64,000 nt of DNA, from contig CAYNHQ010000007.1 of NCBI GenBank assembly GCA_964397255.1, positions 115,781 to 179,780 of the forward strand. The letters run 5' to 3'. A program made the position numbers and the translations under genes. This stretch comes from CAYNHQ01 sp964397255 (GTDB lineage Bacteria > Bdellovibrionota_G > JALEGL01 > DATDPG01). Numbering within the stretch: the stretch's first letter is position 1; every line of letters starts with the position of its first letter. The notes under the pieces are model-generated. The model was given only the letters and a program-made list of their open reading frames with translations, was not told the origin of the DNA and did no database searches. Below are positions 48,101 to 56,537 of this stretch, one piece after another.

Positions 48101-49945
48101 ACCGCCGCCCAATTTGAAGAACAGGGTCGACTCAAGGATGCCGCTCGCCTATATGAAAAGGCGGGATCGACCGATCAAGCGGTCGAAACAAGGGCACGCG
48201 CCTTTTTGACCGACGGCGATACGGATGCAGCCGCGAAAGAATATATTCGGGGAAAGGAGTTTTTGAAAGCGGCAAAGATTTACGAGGACGTCGGCGATTC
48301 CGAAAAAGCCCGATATCTGTATGGTCTTGATTGCTACCAGAGAAATGATTTTAGGAAGGCGGCAGAATATCTCGAAGGATCGAAGCATCACTCGCTTCTT
48401 TCAAAAATTTACGAACAGCTGGGAGATCCAAAAAAAGCGCGGCACGCCACGGCCAATGCGTTCTTGGAACAGGGCCAGAAGTTAGAAGCCGCGCAGGTGC
48501 TCATTCAAGCGGAGGAATATGAAAAGGCGGCCGAAATATATGAAGGCCTTCACGACTTCTTAAAGGCGGCCATGTTGTATGCCAAGGGAGGGAACTATTC
48601 AGTGGCCGGAGATCTTTTCGCGCAAGCGGGTGACAAGCAAAAAGCCGCGATGGCGTTTGAAAAAGGTGGATTGTACGAACAAGCCATTTCCCTCTATCGG
48701 GAGTTGGGCGAAACCGACAAAGTAGCCGAGCTCTACATTCGTGACCAGCGATACATCGACGCTGCCGGGCTCTACCGCGAGCAGGGATTGATTGATGAAG
48801 CCATTGCCATGTGTCAAAAAGTTCCATCGTTTCACACGGACTATCCGAAAACCCGAGTTCTTCTTGGACAAATGTTCTCCGACAAAGGAATGGATGAACT
48901 GGCGCTTCAAACTTTCAAGGAGATTCGATCGGAGCACGCCGACCTCATGGACGAAAATGCCCTGTATGTCCTTGCGTCTCTCCATGAAAAACAGGGTGAA
49001 CTCACCGAAGCATTGGAAATATTTGAGGAACTAATTAAGCGTGATTTTCATTTTCGGGATGTGAGCATTCGTATCAAAGAATTAAAGGCCAAAGTCACAA
49101 CGGCGGCGAAAGCCAGGCAGGCGGCGCCTTCCATGGGAGAGACGATCGCGGCAGGGGCGCCGATGGCTCCTTCGCGATATGAGCTGATGGATGAGTTGGG
49201 CCGCGGAGCCATGGGAATTGTCTACAAGGCCAAAGATAAAATGCTGGATCGAATTGTAGCGTTTAAAACATTGCCGCACACCTTGAAGAATGATCCCGCC
49301 GCGCTGGAAAACTTAAAGAAGGAGGCGCAAACAGCGGCGCGTTTGAATCACCCGAATATCGTGACAATTTATGACGTGGGTCAGGAAAAAGACCATTACT
49401 TCATCGCCATGGAATTTGTGGAAGGCAAGACTCTTCAGGATGTGTTGAAGCGCGTGAAGAAAGTGGACCCCACGAACTTTAAGCATATCGCAAAGTCGCT
49501 TTGCGATGTCGTCGGCTATGCGCACGAAAAGCATGTCATTCATCGGGACATTAAACCTTCAAATATTCTTCTTACGAACGCTCGATTGGTGAAATTGATG
49601 GACTTCGGCCTGGCCAAAGTCCTCGCCGATATGTCCATCGATAAAACCATGCTTCGAGGGACGCCGCTGTACATGTCACCCGAGCAAATCTTGGGCAAGG
49701 ATATTGATCATCGCGCCGATCTCTACGCGCTTGGAATTATTTTTTATGAAATGCTGGCCGGCCGGCCTCCGTTTATTGAGGGAGACATTCTCTACGCTCA
49801 TCTTCATACCCAGCCCCCACCCTTGACCGACTTGGTTCCCAACCTTCCTGGACCGTTGGTAGCGGCTATTATGAGGGTACTTGCGAAAGAAAAGACCGCC
49901 CGACCGGCCACCGCGAAAGAGCTCGCCAATTCCCTGGGTCTTTAG
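45134..49945 (+). CDS. TPR receptor-like serine/threonine protein kinase
   Basis: GTG 45134 overlaps the moaA end and gives a signal peptide (VFLSLLLLPFSAFAAL). Residues 20-130 look like a TolB-N-type domain (ALRVAITPITGDSRY, ADVVIVGELSEG). About 190-560 hold TPR units (NPNDISALIGKGELLLKLGN and repeats). One membrane helix at about 755-775 (FSYSLVFLLCFVPFSYFSVY) separates these from a second TPR set (about 980-1300). A complete Hanks-type kinase domain closes the chain at about 1348-1603: GRGAMGIVYKA, HRDIKPSNIL, DFGLA and MSPEQ. The TPR-rich half is probably periplasmic and the kinase cytoplasmic, the reverse of the common N-terminal-kinase layout. 1603 residues in total. Confidence 0.88.
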   Translation: MDKVFLSLLLLPFSAFAALRVAITPITGDSRYPLAMSGLRQVLMSDLTQAGQFEIIDAPSISGEITSERIAELGAGLKADVVIVGELSEGSPNFIFLLRAYSSESGYNVGSRELNGTYAEIKFLQDRLLGAALELLRSQVSNQRKAEITEGHTKKVGAVAALGEADVALQEHRYVDALGGLSKSRAMDTKFKAAQIQMDQRSNEVISKLTNPDDIGKAYAYIGDATRAMAQYDLALKKNPNDISALIGKGELLLKLGNTAEAIALFRKATALEPQNPYAALGLAKAFQQSGNTKESLAAYEKAKGLGVTDPEVYESLGTLYASAKNPKLSAEAFQTAGALSERKADLERAQAAYELANKFAPTAASLMAQAEVHISSGDLGLAIVYLSKAASVDPTNSTVLSRLGYAYYLNRQLEDARKKFQRAFELNPANFEANLYLGVLLMDDRDTQPMAIKHFETAVRLRPSDHDTNFRLAHAYILVGKAGDAVSLLEKFVRANSRDPKAHKELGEAYAAAEDYARAEVSFLRAIELQPGFREAHESLVRILVKTNQRDRAFAEIGKIYEIDAAENLLVRSGRELLLQLTPAEFLDAMEQFPKRVMGEFSEVPINQVVLAHLIPNQNLKTLLYYYFYPYTTDESVVQRDLEMALFVKYRVISKTILGTNLLGRFSQNIFDRDTSVRPLALQSSLDGIFGFKIVRVAQDHEQVKLSVGISLYSVPDGRRYAITDPDLIPKVTYPKKSILVFNKKIFFSYSLVFLLCFVPFSYFSVYRGWVRGRGNLRVIINYDPRLESFLTLKLATKQEKERDPKLVIVKDKTKYEKRKYKDLLRQKGAWVRKMVGKNTLFEKVPAREYFCYLYGTIEDGSSVAKTTVGNYYMVQKVRIDRDKTNEIVFQLEKEEAFVTIFVRKGDEDVIGAEIRVDGSKEVLFSRGGQGAFTYCKKGDHRILVTHGGRTVEQRFTVFELEDKIINVDLQTAEEAEATAVSDQGLSKTAAQFEEQGRLKDAARLYEKAGSTDQAVETRARAFLTDGDTDAAAKEYIRGKEFLKAAKIYEDVGDSEKARYLYGLDCYQRNDFRKAAEYLEGSKHHSLLSKIYEQLGDPKKARHATANAFLEQGQKLEAAQVLIQAEEYEKAAEIYEGLHDFLKAAMLYAKGGNYSVAGDLFAQAGDKQKAAMAFEKGGLYEQAISLYRELGETDKVAELYIRDQRYIDAAGLYREQGLIDEAIAMCQKVPSFHTDYPKTRVLLGQMFSDKGMDELALQTFKEIRSEHADLMDENALYVLASLHEKQGELTEALEIFEELIKRDFHFRDVSIRIKELKAKVTTAAKARQAAPSMGETIAAGAPMAPSRYELMDELGRGAMGIVYKAKDKMLDRIVAFKTLPHTLKNDPAALENLKKEAQTAARLNHPNIVTIYDVGQEKDHYFIAMEFVEGKTLQDVLKRVKKVDPTNFKHIAKSLCDVVGYAHEKHVIHRDIKPSNILLTNARLVKLMDFGLAKVLADMSIDKTMLRGTPLYMSPEQILGKDIDHRADLYALGIIFYEMLAGRPPFIEGDILYAHLHTQPPPLTDLVPNLPGPLVAAIMRVLAKEKTARPATAKELANSLGL

Positions 49946-49950
49946 GGTTA

Positions 49951-51492
49951 CTATTTGAGACCGGAAACGCGGAACACGGACATTTCAGCCGACTTCCCTT
50001 TGACCTTCACGCTCGGGACGAGTTCGAGTTTGTACAGATTTTTCACCAATTCCGCCGTCCGCGGACCGATCGTCACTCGATTAGCGGGAGAAATTCCTTC
50101 CAAACGTGATGCCACATTCACTGCATCACCAAGAACGGTATATTCCATCTTCTTCTCCGAGCCGATATTCCCCGCCACAACCATTCCCGTATTGATACCC
50201 ACGCGAATTTGAAATCGTTTTCGCTCGTCAATTTCCTTCCAAAAGGCCTGGAGTGTTTCCACCATCTTCAATCCTACGGCCACGGCATTCGCGGCATCAT
50301 TCCCATGAGTTTCCGGGGCACCAAAGAGCGCCATGATGGCGTCGCCGATAAACTTGTTGAGCGTTCCGTGCTGACTCAATATGACGTCGACCATTCGCTG
50401 AAAATACTCGTTGAGAAGCTGGGCCAATTCCTCCGCTGAAAGTCGCTCGGAAAGTGGGGTAAATCCGACTATGTCGGCAAAAAGTACTGTTACTTCCCGC
50501 TTTTCGACATGCAACGCGCTTTCTTCGATACTGATTTTTTTTGAAGCCAGCATCCGGGCGACTTCGGGAGAAAGATGTTTCGCCATCAACGAAATTTGTT
50601 GCTGCAATCTCTTGCTGGACTCGAGAACTTGGCTGCGATCCAAAGCCCCTCCCGCCACGGCCACCAGAGTTTCAATTTGTTCGACTTCTTCGGTTCTGAA
50701 TGTGGGGCTGTTGAATCGTTCAATGTAGAGCCAGCCTCGAACACCACCCTCGCCGGTCATCGGCACAGCTAGTATGTGAATCTCCTGAAGCGATTTGGTT
50801 TGTTCCAGCCGAATGGTATGAGCGTCCTTTTTCCCCAATGGAATCTCCGGGGGAAGAGGAAAGGGTTTTGTGGATCGACCCTCTTTGCGGGACCTTGCAA
50901 TTTGGACTTCATCTTCAAAACCCTTCCAAATCACCTGGAGCCGGTCAGGAGTCAGCGTCTGGAAAACGAGATCGGCAAATTGAGTGATAATTTCCTTCGG
51001 CGCAAGCGAGGAACGAAAGAGACGAGACGCATGAGAAAGTGCGATGAGGGGAGCCGAAAAAACCGCTGGTTTTTCGTCCTCGGGTCGGCGAATGGCCGTT
51101 GGGCTGTCTTCCGCAGGATAATCCATCGAGGACTCATTGGACTCCAAAGCAAATTGGGGGGAATCGGGAATGGAACTCGACAAAATCTGCCGCGCTTGCT
51201 CGATATCCGTATGAAAAACAAGGGTGGTGCCGCCAATTCTGACCCGGTCCCCCACAGTCAAAGGATGTCGTGAGATTTTCTTGTCGTTTACCGTCACTCC
51301 GTTGCGGCTTTGAAGATCTACGATGGAGAATCCCCCGGCTGATTCCTCCACGCGGGCATGCTTTCGAGAAACCTGATCGTCCGCCAGAACCAATTGATTC
51401 TCAGGAAGCCGACCGATGTTGAAAGGGACCGTACCAAACGGAATGGTTTTCCCCGCGTCTCGCCCCTCTAGAATTAGAAATCCTGCTCCCAT
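49951..51492 (-). CDS. FHA-GAF-class III adenylate cyclase
   Basis: The FHA domain (about 5-95) has GRLPENQLVLADDQVSRKHA and NGVTVND and would bind phosphothreonine. A GAF-like region follows (about 150-310). The C-terminal class III cyclase domain (about 335-510) keeps both metal aspartates (LFADIVGFT, FIGDAIMALF). The adenine-selective Lys (NKFIGD) and Asp (VLGDAVN) and the catalytic NxxxR (NVASR) are present, so the product should be cAMP. ATG 51492 starts at the FHA domain; TTG 51516 sits almost on a GGAGG and is the alternative. It converges with the receptor kinase gene, 5 bases apart. Confidence 0.9.
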   Translation of the reverse strand: MGAGFLILEGRDAGKTIPFGTVPFNIGRLPENQLVLADDQVSRKHARVEESAGGFSIVDLQSRNGVTVNDKKISRHPLTVGDRVRIGGTTLVFHTDIEQARQILSSSIPDSPQFALESNESSMDYPAEDSPTAIRRPEDEKPAVFSAPLIALSHASRLFRSSLAPKEIITQFADLVFQTLTPDRLQVIWKGFEDEVQIARSRKEGRSTKPFPLPPEIPLGKKDAHTIRLEQTKSLQEIHILAVPMTGEGGVRGWLYIERFNSPTFRTEEVEQIETLVAVAGGALDRSQVLESSKRLQQQISLMAKHLSPEVARMLASKKISIEESALHVEKREVTVLFADIVGFTPLSERLSAEELAQLLNEYFQRMVDVILSQHGTLNKFIGDAIMALFGAPETHGNDAANAVAVGLKMVETLQAFWKEIDERKRFQIRVGINTGMVVAGNIGSEKKMEYTVLGDAVNVASRLEGISPANRVTIGPRTAELVKNLYKLELVPSVKVKGKSAEMSVFRVSGLK

Positions 51493-51547
51493 ACGGCGCA
51501 AAGAAAATACTACCAAACCTCCCTAGAAACTCCCTACAATACTTCCC

Positions 51548-52276
51548 ATGAAAAATGTGGTTTCTCTTTTCATTCTCCTTTTTACACTACCTGCCACCTC
51601 CGCCGATCGCTGGCAAAGTTATCAGTCGCTTTTGTCCAAAATGGCATCCGAACAGGGAATTCATTGGGATCACTTCAAAAGCAATGAAAAGAGCCTCTTA
51701 GCAGACTCCATGAAAGGCGTGGCCGAGGAACCTCCCCTGACCGCATCGGCGCATGAGCGTCTTGCCTTTTGGATTAATGCTCACAACCTCTGCGTACTTT
51801 CCCTTCTTGCGGATCGGCTTCCGGTAGATGACGTCATGAAAATTCAAGGATTTCGAGATCAATTGACCTGTAAGATTGCGGGAAGCAGCCGATCCCTCAC
51901 GCAAATCGCCAGTGAGTCGATTCGACCACAGTTTAAAGAGCCGCGAATTCACTTCGCTCTCTGGTGGGGAACAAAGGGGGGACCCCGGTTGCTCGGAACT
52001 CCCTACCGAGGAGAATCGCTCGAGGAGCAACTGGCTCAACAAACCAAACGAGAATTGGCGATGGAGAATATGGTCCGGATCGACAAAGCAAATAAGAAAG
52101 TGACTCTCTCGCCCCTCTTTGACTGGTTCAAAGGTGATTTCGGGAAGGGAAATGACGCCATTTTGGAATTCTTACGAAAGAATCTCCCTGCCGATGATGC
52201 GAAGTTGATTCCGAAACAACTTTCAAAAGTAACATTTCAGAATTTCGATTGGTCGCTTGACAGCGCGGGGGGTTAA
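51548..52276 (+). CDS. Exported DUF547 family protein
   Basis: A signal peptide (VVSLFILLFTLPATSADR) precedes the DUF547 domain, visible as RLAFWINAHNLCVLSLLAD, IHFALWWGTKGGPRL and VTLSPLFDWFKGDF. The 242-residue length is normal. The family has a transglutaminase-like look but its role is unknown. It converges with the aminotransferase gene at a 4-base overlap. Confidence 0.85.
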   Translation: MKNVVSLFILLFTLPATSADRWQSYQSLLSKMASEQGIHWDHFKSNEKSLLADSMKGVAEEPPLTASAHERLAFWINAHNLCVLSLLADRLPVDDVMKIQGFRDQLTCKIAGSSRSLTQIASESIRPQFKEPRIHFALWWGTKGGPRLLGTPYRGESLEEQLAQQTKRELAMENMVRIDKANKKVTLSPLFDWFKGDFGKGNDAILEFLRKNLPADDAKLIPKQLSKVTFQNFDWSLDSAGG

Positions 52277-53139
52277 GCTCGCTCGACTTCCTGTTTAAAT
52301 AATGCCATGACCCGCTGGGTAACGGGACCTACCCCGCCCTTTCCCACTTTTTCGCCGTCCACCGTGGCCACCGGCATGATTTCTTTGATGGAGCCGGTGA
52401 GAAAAATTTCGTCTGCAGAACGAAACTCGGATTCTGAAATGGGAATTTCTTGGTAACTTACTTTTTCTCGGCGAAAAATTTCCCGCAGGAATCCTCGAGT
52501 GATTCCCTCGAGTAAGCCGCTTTCCAAGGGAGGCGTTCGAATTTCTCCCCCGGTCACGATAAACACATTGCTGGTGGTTCCTTCGGTCACAAAACCTTCA
52601 TGATTCAGCATCACCGCATCCGAAGCTCCGCTTCGATGCGCTTCGATCATGGCCAGCATATTATTTAGATAGTTTCCCGACTTGATATTCGGATCTAGCG
52701 CTTGACGAAGATTCCTTCGTGTTGCGACCAGGGCGATATCGGTCCCCTCCGTATAGAACTTCTGTGGAATGGGGGGAAGTGCATCAATTAAACAAACCGT
52801 TTTGGGTTTAAGATCTTCCGTCGGCAGGAGATGAAATCTGCGATCTTCCCCGCGGCTTACGACCACACGAATATAACAATCGGAATTCTGCACACGATCG
52901 ACACAATTCTTTAAATGAGTTTCCAACTCCGGGTAGGAGAAGGGAATGGAAAGCCCAATCCGTTCCGCGGAGCGGCAGAGTCGTCCATAATGTCGGTCGG
53001 CAAGGAAGAGTTTGGTTCCACCGTAGGTTCGGACGACCTCATACACGCTATCGCCATACAAAAAACCTCGATCCATCACCGATACCACCGCCTTCTCGGG
53101 TGGCACGATCGTAAAGTCGATGCTAAAAAGTCGCCCCAT
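52273..53139 (-). CDS. Class IV aminotransferase
   Basis: This is a PLP enzyme of the branched-chain/D-amino acid aminotransferase/aminodeoxychorismate lyase fold. Visible are MDRGFLYGDSVYEVVRTYGG at the N-terminus, the PLP lysine in IKSGNYLNN, GFVTEGTTSNVFIV, and LLEGITRGFLREI. The family members cannot be separated by these motifs; ilvE, dat and pabC are all possible. It follows the ZIP transporter gene by 5 bases on the same strand. Confidence 0.88.
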   Translation of the reverse strand: MGRLFSIDFTIVPPEKAVVSVMDRGFLYGDSVYEVVRTYGGTKLFLADRHYGRLCRSAERIGLSIPFSYPELETHLKNCVDRVQNSDCYIRVVVSRGEDRRFHLLPTEDLKPKTVCLIDALPPIPQKFYTEGTDIALVATRRNLRQALDPNIKSGNYLNNMLAMIEAHRSGASDAVMLNHEGFVTEGTTSNVFIVTGGEIRTPPLESGLLEGITRGFLREIFRREKVSYQEIPISESEFRSADEIFLTGSIKEIMPVATVDGEKVGKGGVGPVTQRVMALFKQEVERA

Positions 53140-53144
53140 CTCCT

Positions 53145-53894
53145 CTATCCTTCCATTTTTTTTGCAATCAATGTGATCACCACGCCGATGAGCATGGCGA
53201 TAAGAGCACTATAACGCCTTTCTTCCTTTCCATGGGCTTCGGCCAAAAGATCGCCCGTCGCCATTTGTAGAAAGATCCCCGCCGAAACCGCCACAGCTCC
53301 CCCGAGAGCCTTTTCACCCATCGGGGCCAAACCCCCGAATGCGAAAAGGGTTCCTACCGGCACCATGATTGAAAAGGCGAGAACTTGAAAAGCGACTTCC
53401 CGCGGAGTTCGATTTCCTAAAACCAGAAGACTAGTAAGAGAAAAGGACTCCGGGAGCTTATGAAAAAGCGTGGCCAGGAACACGGCAAATCCAATCCCGG
53501 GAAGCAGAAGGGATGATCCCAGGGCTACTCCATTCATGAGCGAGTGAAACGATAGGCCCAAGAAAGCGGCCCAGCCGATATGGTGGAAATCGCAATGGGT
53601 CTCCTCGCAAGGGTGAACCATGATGAACCGTTCTAAAATATAGAAGGCGAGAAACCCTACTACCACCAATCCTCCTGCCCAGACGCCGATCAGATCAATG
53701 GCTTCGGGAATCATGTCGATAAACGCCACTCCGAGAAATATCCCGGAGGAAAAGCTGATCACAATTCGAGAGGCAGAACGGATTTGGGGATATAGCAGTG
53801 GGGCGAGCGCACCTCCCCAAATGATCAGAACAATCGCTACATTATATAGAATGGCAACTTGTACCGCCGACATGGGGCGAAATCGGTAACTCAA
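53145..53894 (-). CDS. ZIP family metal transporter
   Basis: This is an eight-helix membrane protein of 249 residues. The ZIP metal-site motifs are present: FHSLMNGVALGSSL in helix 4 and FHKLPESFSL in helix 5. A His/Cys/Glu cluster between helices (HPCEETHCDFHH) would bind metal. The family imports zinc, iron or manganese. It is the first gene of a two-gene unit with the aminotransferase, and its start borders the DnaA-box region. Confidence 0.9.
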   Translation of the reverse strand: MSYRFRPMSAVQVAILYNVAIVLIIWGGALAPLLYPQIRSASRIVISFSSGIFLGVAFIDMIPEAIDLIGVWAGGLVVVGFLAFYILERFIMVHPCEETHCDFHHIGWAAFLGLSFHSLMNGVALGSSLLLPGIGFAVFLATLFHKLPESFSLTSLLVLGNRTPREVAFQVLAFSIMVPVGTLFAFGGLAPMGEKALGGAVAVSAGIFLQMATGDLLAEAHGKEERRYSALIAMLIGVVITLIAKKMEG

Positions 53895-53941
53895 TTTGAG
53901 GGTCGAGTAAAGAACTCATGGAAATCAAAGATTTTTATTTC

Positions 53942-54151
53942 TTTTTCCACAGAATCTGTGGATAACTAAGTTTGTTTTTTGGACCGATTTCTCGGAGCCT
54001 CTTGAAAAATCTGAGGTTGAGCAAAATGACACAATTTTGAACAGACTTTTTTCCTGTGAAAATCCGGGCTCTTTGAAAATACGGAGGGAAAAAATGTCTC
54101 ATTCATACGCTTCACTAAGATGCGACAACTCTTATCCCCAGCTGTGGATAA
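53942..54151. other. Cluster of DnaA-box-like sites in a 290-bp intergenic region
   Basis: Two exact boxes TGTGGATAA (the reverse of TTATCCACA) lie at 53957-53965 and 54143-54151. Each is paired head to head with a near box: TTTTCCACA at 53943-53951 and TTATCCCCA at 54132-54140. The first pair forms TCCACAG-AAT-CTGTGGA and the second a 20-base near-palindrome. AT-rich runs flank the first pair. No gene is found between 53895 and 54185. It could be an origin or a DnaA titration or regulation site; the usual origin neighbours (dnaA, dnaN, gidA, rpmH) are absent. Confidence 0.6.
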
Positions 54152-54185
54152 CATCGACCATTAACGTATGGTCATGTCACTTCAT

Positions 54186-54554
54186 TTATAAAGAGCGGAG
54201 TGTCGATCGAACATACTGAGCGATCTCGTTTTTGAAGTCGGGATCAAGCTTAGAAAACGCTACAGCGATACAAGGAGCTTCTTTCTCTCCATCCACGCGC
54301 ACTACCTGCCCGTGGGCGGTAATTACGAGATTACTCTTGGGAAGTTTGAACCGCATCCGAAGGTAGGTTCCCGTTGCCGGAGCCTGTTTCCCATCGACAA
54401 GGGCCTGGGCATCGACTGCTAATCCTTCAATGGAAATATCCCGGGCGTAGCCGAACCCTATGGCTTCATCGCGATCGGCATGTTCAACGTTCATTGAAAC
54501 GGGAACTCGATCCGCTTTTCGTTTATCCGCCCCTCTAGGGTACCGAAGGCCCAT
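54186..54554 (-). CDS. PilZ domain protein
   Basis: The single-domain, 122-residue protein has RKADR (RxxxR) near residue 12 and DISIEGL (D/NxSxxG) near 40, the two c-di-GMP contact motifs, and the PilZ beta-barrel strands (YLRMRFKLP, LVITAHGQVVRV, PCIAVAFSKL). It probably acts as a c-di-GMP receptor, and the GGDEF-PilZ protein at 28720 could be a supplier. No other domain or membrane segment is present. Confidence 0.87.
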   Translation of the reverse strand: MGLRYPRGADKRKADRVPVSMNVEHADRDEAIGFGYARDISIEGLAVDAQALVDGKQAPATGTYLRMRFKLPKSNLVITAHGQVVRVDGEKEAPCIAVAFSKLDPDFKNEIAQYVRSTLRSL

Positions 54555-54631
54555 GTGGTTCCTCTATCTCCAACCCAGCCCAGGAGCAAGTTGAATTCCA
54601 TTTTAAGAAAAAGAGCGTAGTTTTCAAGCAG

Positions 54632-55168
54632 ATGAAGCGCCGTTTATCGTGTCTTCTGTCATTTTTTTTCGCGCTCATCCATGGAGGTACTGCGATGGCT
54701 CTTTCGATTTCCTCTTCTGCCTTCGACACGAACGGTGAAATTCCTAGCCCTTACACCTGTCAGGGGAAGGACATTTCGCCTCCTCTCGCTTGGTCAGGTG
54801 TCCCCAAAGGCACAAAGAGCCTGGCTCTCATTTCTGACGATCCAGATGCCCCTGACCCTCGCGCGCCGCGAATGACCTGGGTTCATTGGGTGCTGTACAA
54901 TATTCCGCCTACCGCGACGGGACTGAAAGAGGCGATGAAGGCACCAGATTTGCCCGCCGGGACAAAGGAGGGAACGAACGACTGGAAACGAACGGGCTAT
55001 GGGGGCCCTTGTCCGCCGATCGGTCGGCATCGATACTTCTTTAAACTTTATGCGCTGGATACCCTTTTGCCTGACCTCAAACTTCCATCCAAATCAGAAT
55101 TGGAAGCGGCGATATCGGGGCATGTTTTGGAAAAAGCGGAATTGATCGGAATGTACGAAAAAAAGTAA
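54632..55168 (+). CDS. YbhB/YbcL-type PEBP family protein, exported
   Basis: A signal peptide (LSCLLSFFFALIHGGTAMA) precedes the phosphatidylethanolamine-binding fold. The two ligand-pocket motifs are visible as DDPDAPDPRAP with WVHWVLYNIP, and GPCPPIGRHRYFFKLYALD. The bacterial family has no settled role. The length (178) is normal. The island repeat begins 10 bases after its stop. Confidence 0.9.
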   Translation: MKRRLSCLLSFFFALIHGGTAMALSISSSAFDTNGEIPSPYTCQGKDISPPLAWSGVPKGTKSLALISDDPDAPDPRAPRMTWVHWVLYNIPPTATGLKEAMKAPDLPAGTKEGTNDWKRTGYGGPCPPIGRHRYFFKLYALDTLLPDLKLPSKSELEAAISGHVLEKAELIGMYEKK

Positions 55169-55177
55169 ATATTCAAT

Positions 55178-55383
55178 TGGCTCCGGATCTACATCGATCT
55201 TCGAACGTTTTTCCAGAATAAAATGAATGTCGAGGACGCAAAGAGCGTCCCACCTCCTTCGTCGGTGTAACGCTTTTTGCACGGCGTGCGGCCTCACTGC
55301 AATTCCCGGCTGCCTCAGCGTTCGAATGCCCGGATCACGGCCTTCGGCCGATTTGGTTCCGGCCCACACCAGATGAACGTGGC
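55178..55383 (+). repeat. 206-bp island repeat, left copy (direct orientation)
   Basis: The segment beginning TGGCTCCGGATCTACATCG is repeated, by eye without mismatch, in inverse orientation at 59630-59835 and in shortened form at 56538. It is rich in possible hairpins, for example GGACGC-AAAGA-GCGTCC and CGGCC-TTC-GGCCG, so it looks like structured non-coding DNA. Its first bases TGGCTCCGG equal the 3' end of the tRNA-Gln gene at 61525 (complement of CCGGAGCCA), suggesting an attachment core. An open frame crosses it in both copies but has no gene features. Confidence 0.88.
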
Positions 55384-55619
55384 TCGGGGTTTATTTTATC
55401 GGGGGTTTGTGGTGCCCGAGCACCTTCTATTCTCACTCACAGGAGCTCGAAATTAGTGCAGTTACTCTTGAGGCAAACATGTCTCGAAAAGATTTGTGTT
55501 TCACACGCTAACACCGATTCGCAACTTAAGGCTTTAATACTATTTATGAATAATCAGCTCCTTTTGGCATTAGTGTTGCTATTCATCCTTAGAGCGCTAA
55601 GCGGTATTCATCGAAGACA
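55384..55619. other. Gap between island repeat and exported-protein gene
   Basis: Together with the repeat this leaves about 450 bases without a coding gene. Nothing further is recognised: no tRNA, strong terminator or clear promoter. An AT-rich stretch near 55520-55560 may contain the promoter for the gene at 55620. Confidence 0.4.
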
Positions 55620-56498
55620 ATGAAAATGAAAACCATATCCAAATCGATTTTCAGCGTTCTCTTTTTATGGGTCACTGTGTGCCCGTCGTTCGCTTCCGAG
55701 ACAGAACCCACCTTGGAAGAGATCAAGCCGACCCTAAAGATGACCTTCTCGGAAGGGCACTTTCAAGTTGTTTCAGATGAGGCAATCCCCAATACAACGA
55801 TAATATTCCACGACGAGACAGTGGTGCTCCCAAAAGGGATTACGTTCTCAATTACTCGTGATGGGAAGTCTGCATTCATTCGAGATACAATTCTTGGTGA
55901 GATTACTTGGCCACAGGATGCGTATGGAGCTTTCACCCCACCCCGTGCGGACAAGGTCATTATTACGCTCAAGTTGGATCGTTCCAAGTGCTACCAAGGA
56001 CATGCTGAAATCTGTTTCACCATGAAAACCGGATCTGAATTGATTTATATCCCTTTGGAACCGCCATTCCTTCAAGAGTATCTCAATCGCTACATGCTCC
56101 GCAGTGCGTATGTGAGGGATGCGAATAAGATACAAACGAAAGTCCGAATGGGTCAGCATATTATGAGTCTTCCTGGCCCGACTCGAGAAGGAGAATTGCT
56201 TCTCAGGGGCACGGAACATGTGCCGGGACAGGGAGAATTTGATGCAACACTTTTTTATGAACCACGCACTCAAACTATTCGATATGGCAATGGTCTTGGC
56301 GAACCACGTGAAAAAATAAACATTACGGAAGGTAGCGTTCAATCCGGAAGGTTTAGCTACGTGGTAGCCGATGATATCCGGGACATTCGTAATGGCAAAG
56401 TCAGTTATGTGCAGAAGCGGACGATGGAAGTGCAAATTATTTTTGGGAATCCAAAAATTCAGTTCGAAGTCCGAGAGCGCCGTCGAGAACGCCAGTGA
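55620..56498 (+). CDS. Exported protein of unknown function, inside the island
   Basis: The 292-residue protein has a signal peptide (ISKSIFSVLFLWVTVCPSFAS). The mature part is mostly beta-like, with two cysteines in SKCYQGHAEICFTM that could form a disulfide, and ends in a very basic tail (REREX-type, VRERRRERQ). No family is recognised. A weakly GA-rich start region gives no clear ribosome site. It lies between the full left repeat and the truncated middle repeat. Confidence 0.62.
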   Translation: MKMKTISKSIFSVLFLWVTVCPSFASETEPTLEEIKPTLKMTFSEGHFQVVSDEAIPNTTIIFHDETVVLPKGITFSITRDGKSAFIRDTILGEITWPQDAYGAFTPPRADKVIITLKLDRSKCYQGHAEICFTMKTGSELIYIPLEPPFLQEYLNRYMLRSAYVRDANKIQTKVRMGQHIMSLPGPTREGELLLRGTEHVPGQGEFDATLFYEPRTQTIRYGNGLGEPREKINITEGSVQSGRFSYVVADDIRDIRNGKVSYVQKRTMEVQIIFGNPKIQFEVRERRRERQ

Positions 56499-56537
56499 CA
56501 TAGATTGGTCCTGGCCAAAAATCGCGAAAATAAAAAA

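Noticed and set aside
47381..48112. Long antisense open frame opposite the receptor kinase gene
   Set aside because: It lies fully inside a well-supported gene and shows no domain or start signal.
54037..54219. Small open frame in the DnaA-box region
   Set aside because: No family or signal features, and the boxes lie within it, as expected for non-coding DNA.
55094..55369. Open frame through the island repeat, also present at 59569-59877
   Set aside because: The frame is shared only because the DNA repeat is identical; it lacks a ribosome site and is rich in Arg and Pro-type shadow composition.
55178..55383. Island repeat as an integron attC site
   Set aside because: No proper core sites (GTTRRRY/RYYYAAC) at its ends and no integron integrase in the window.
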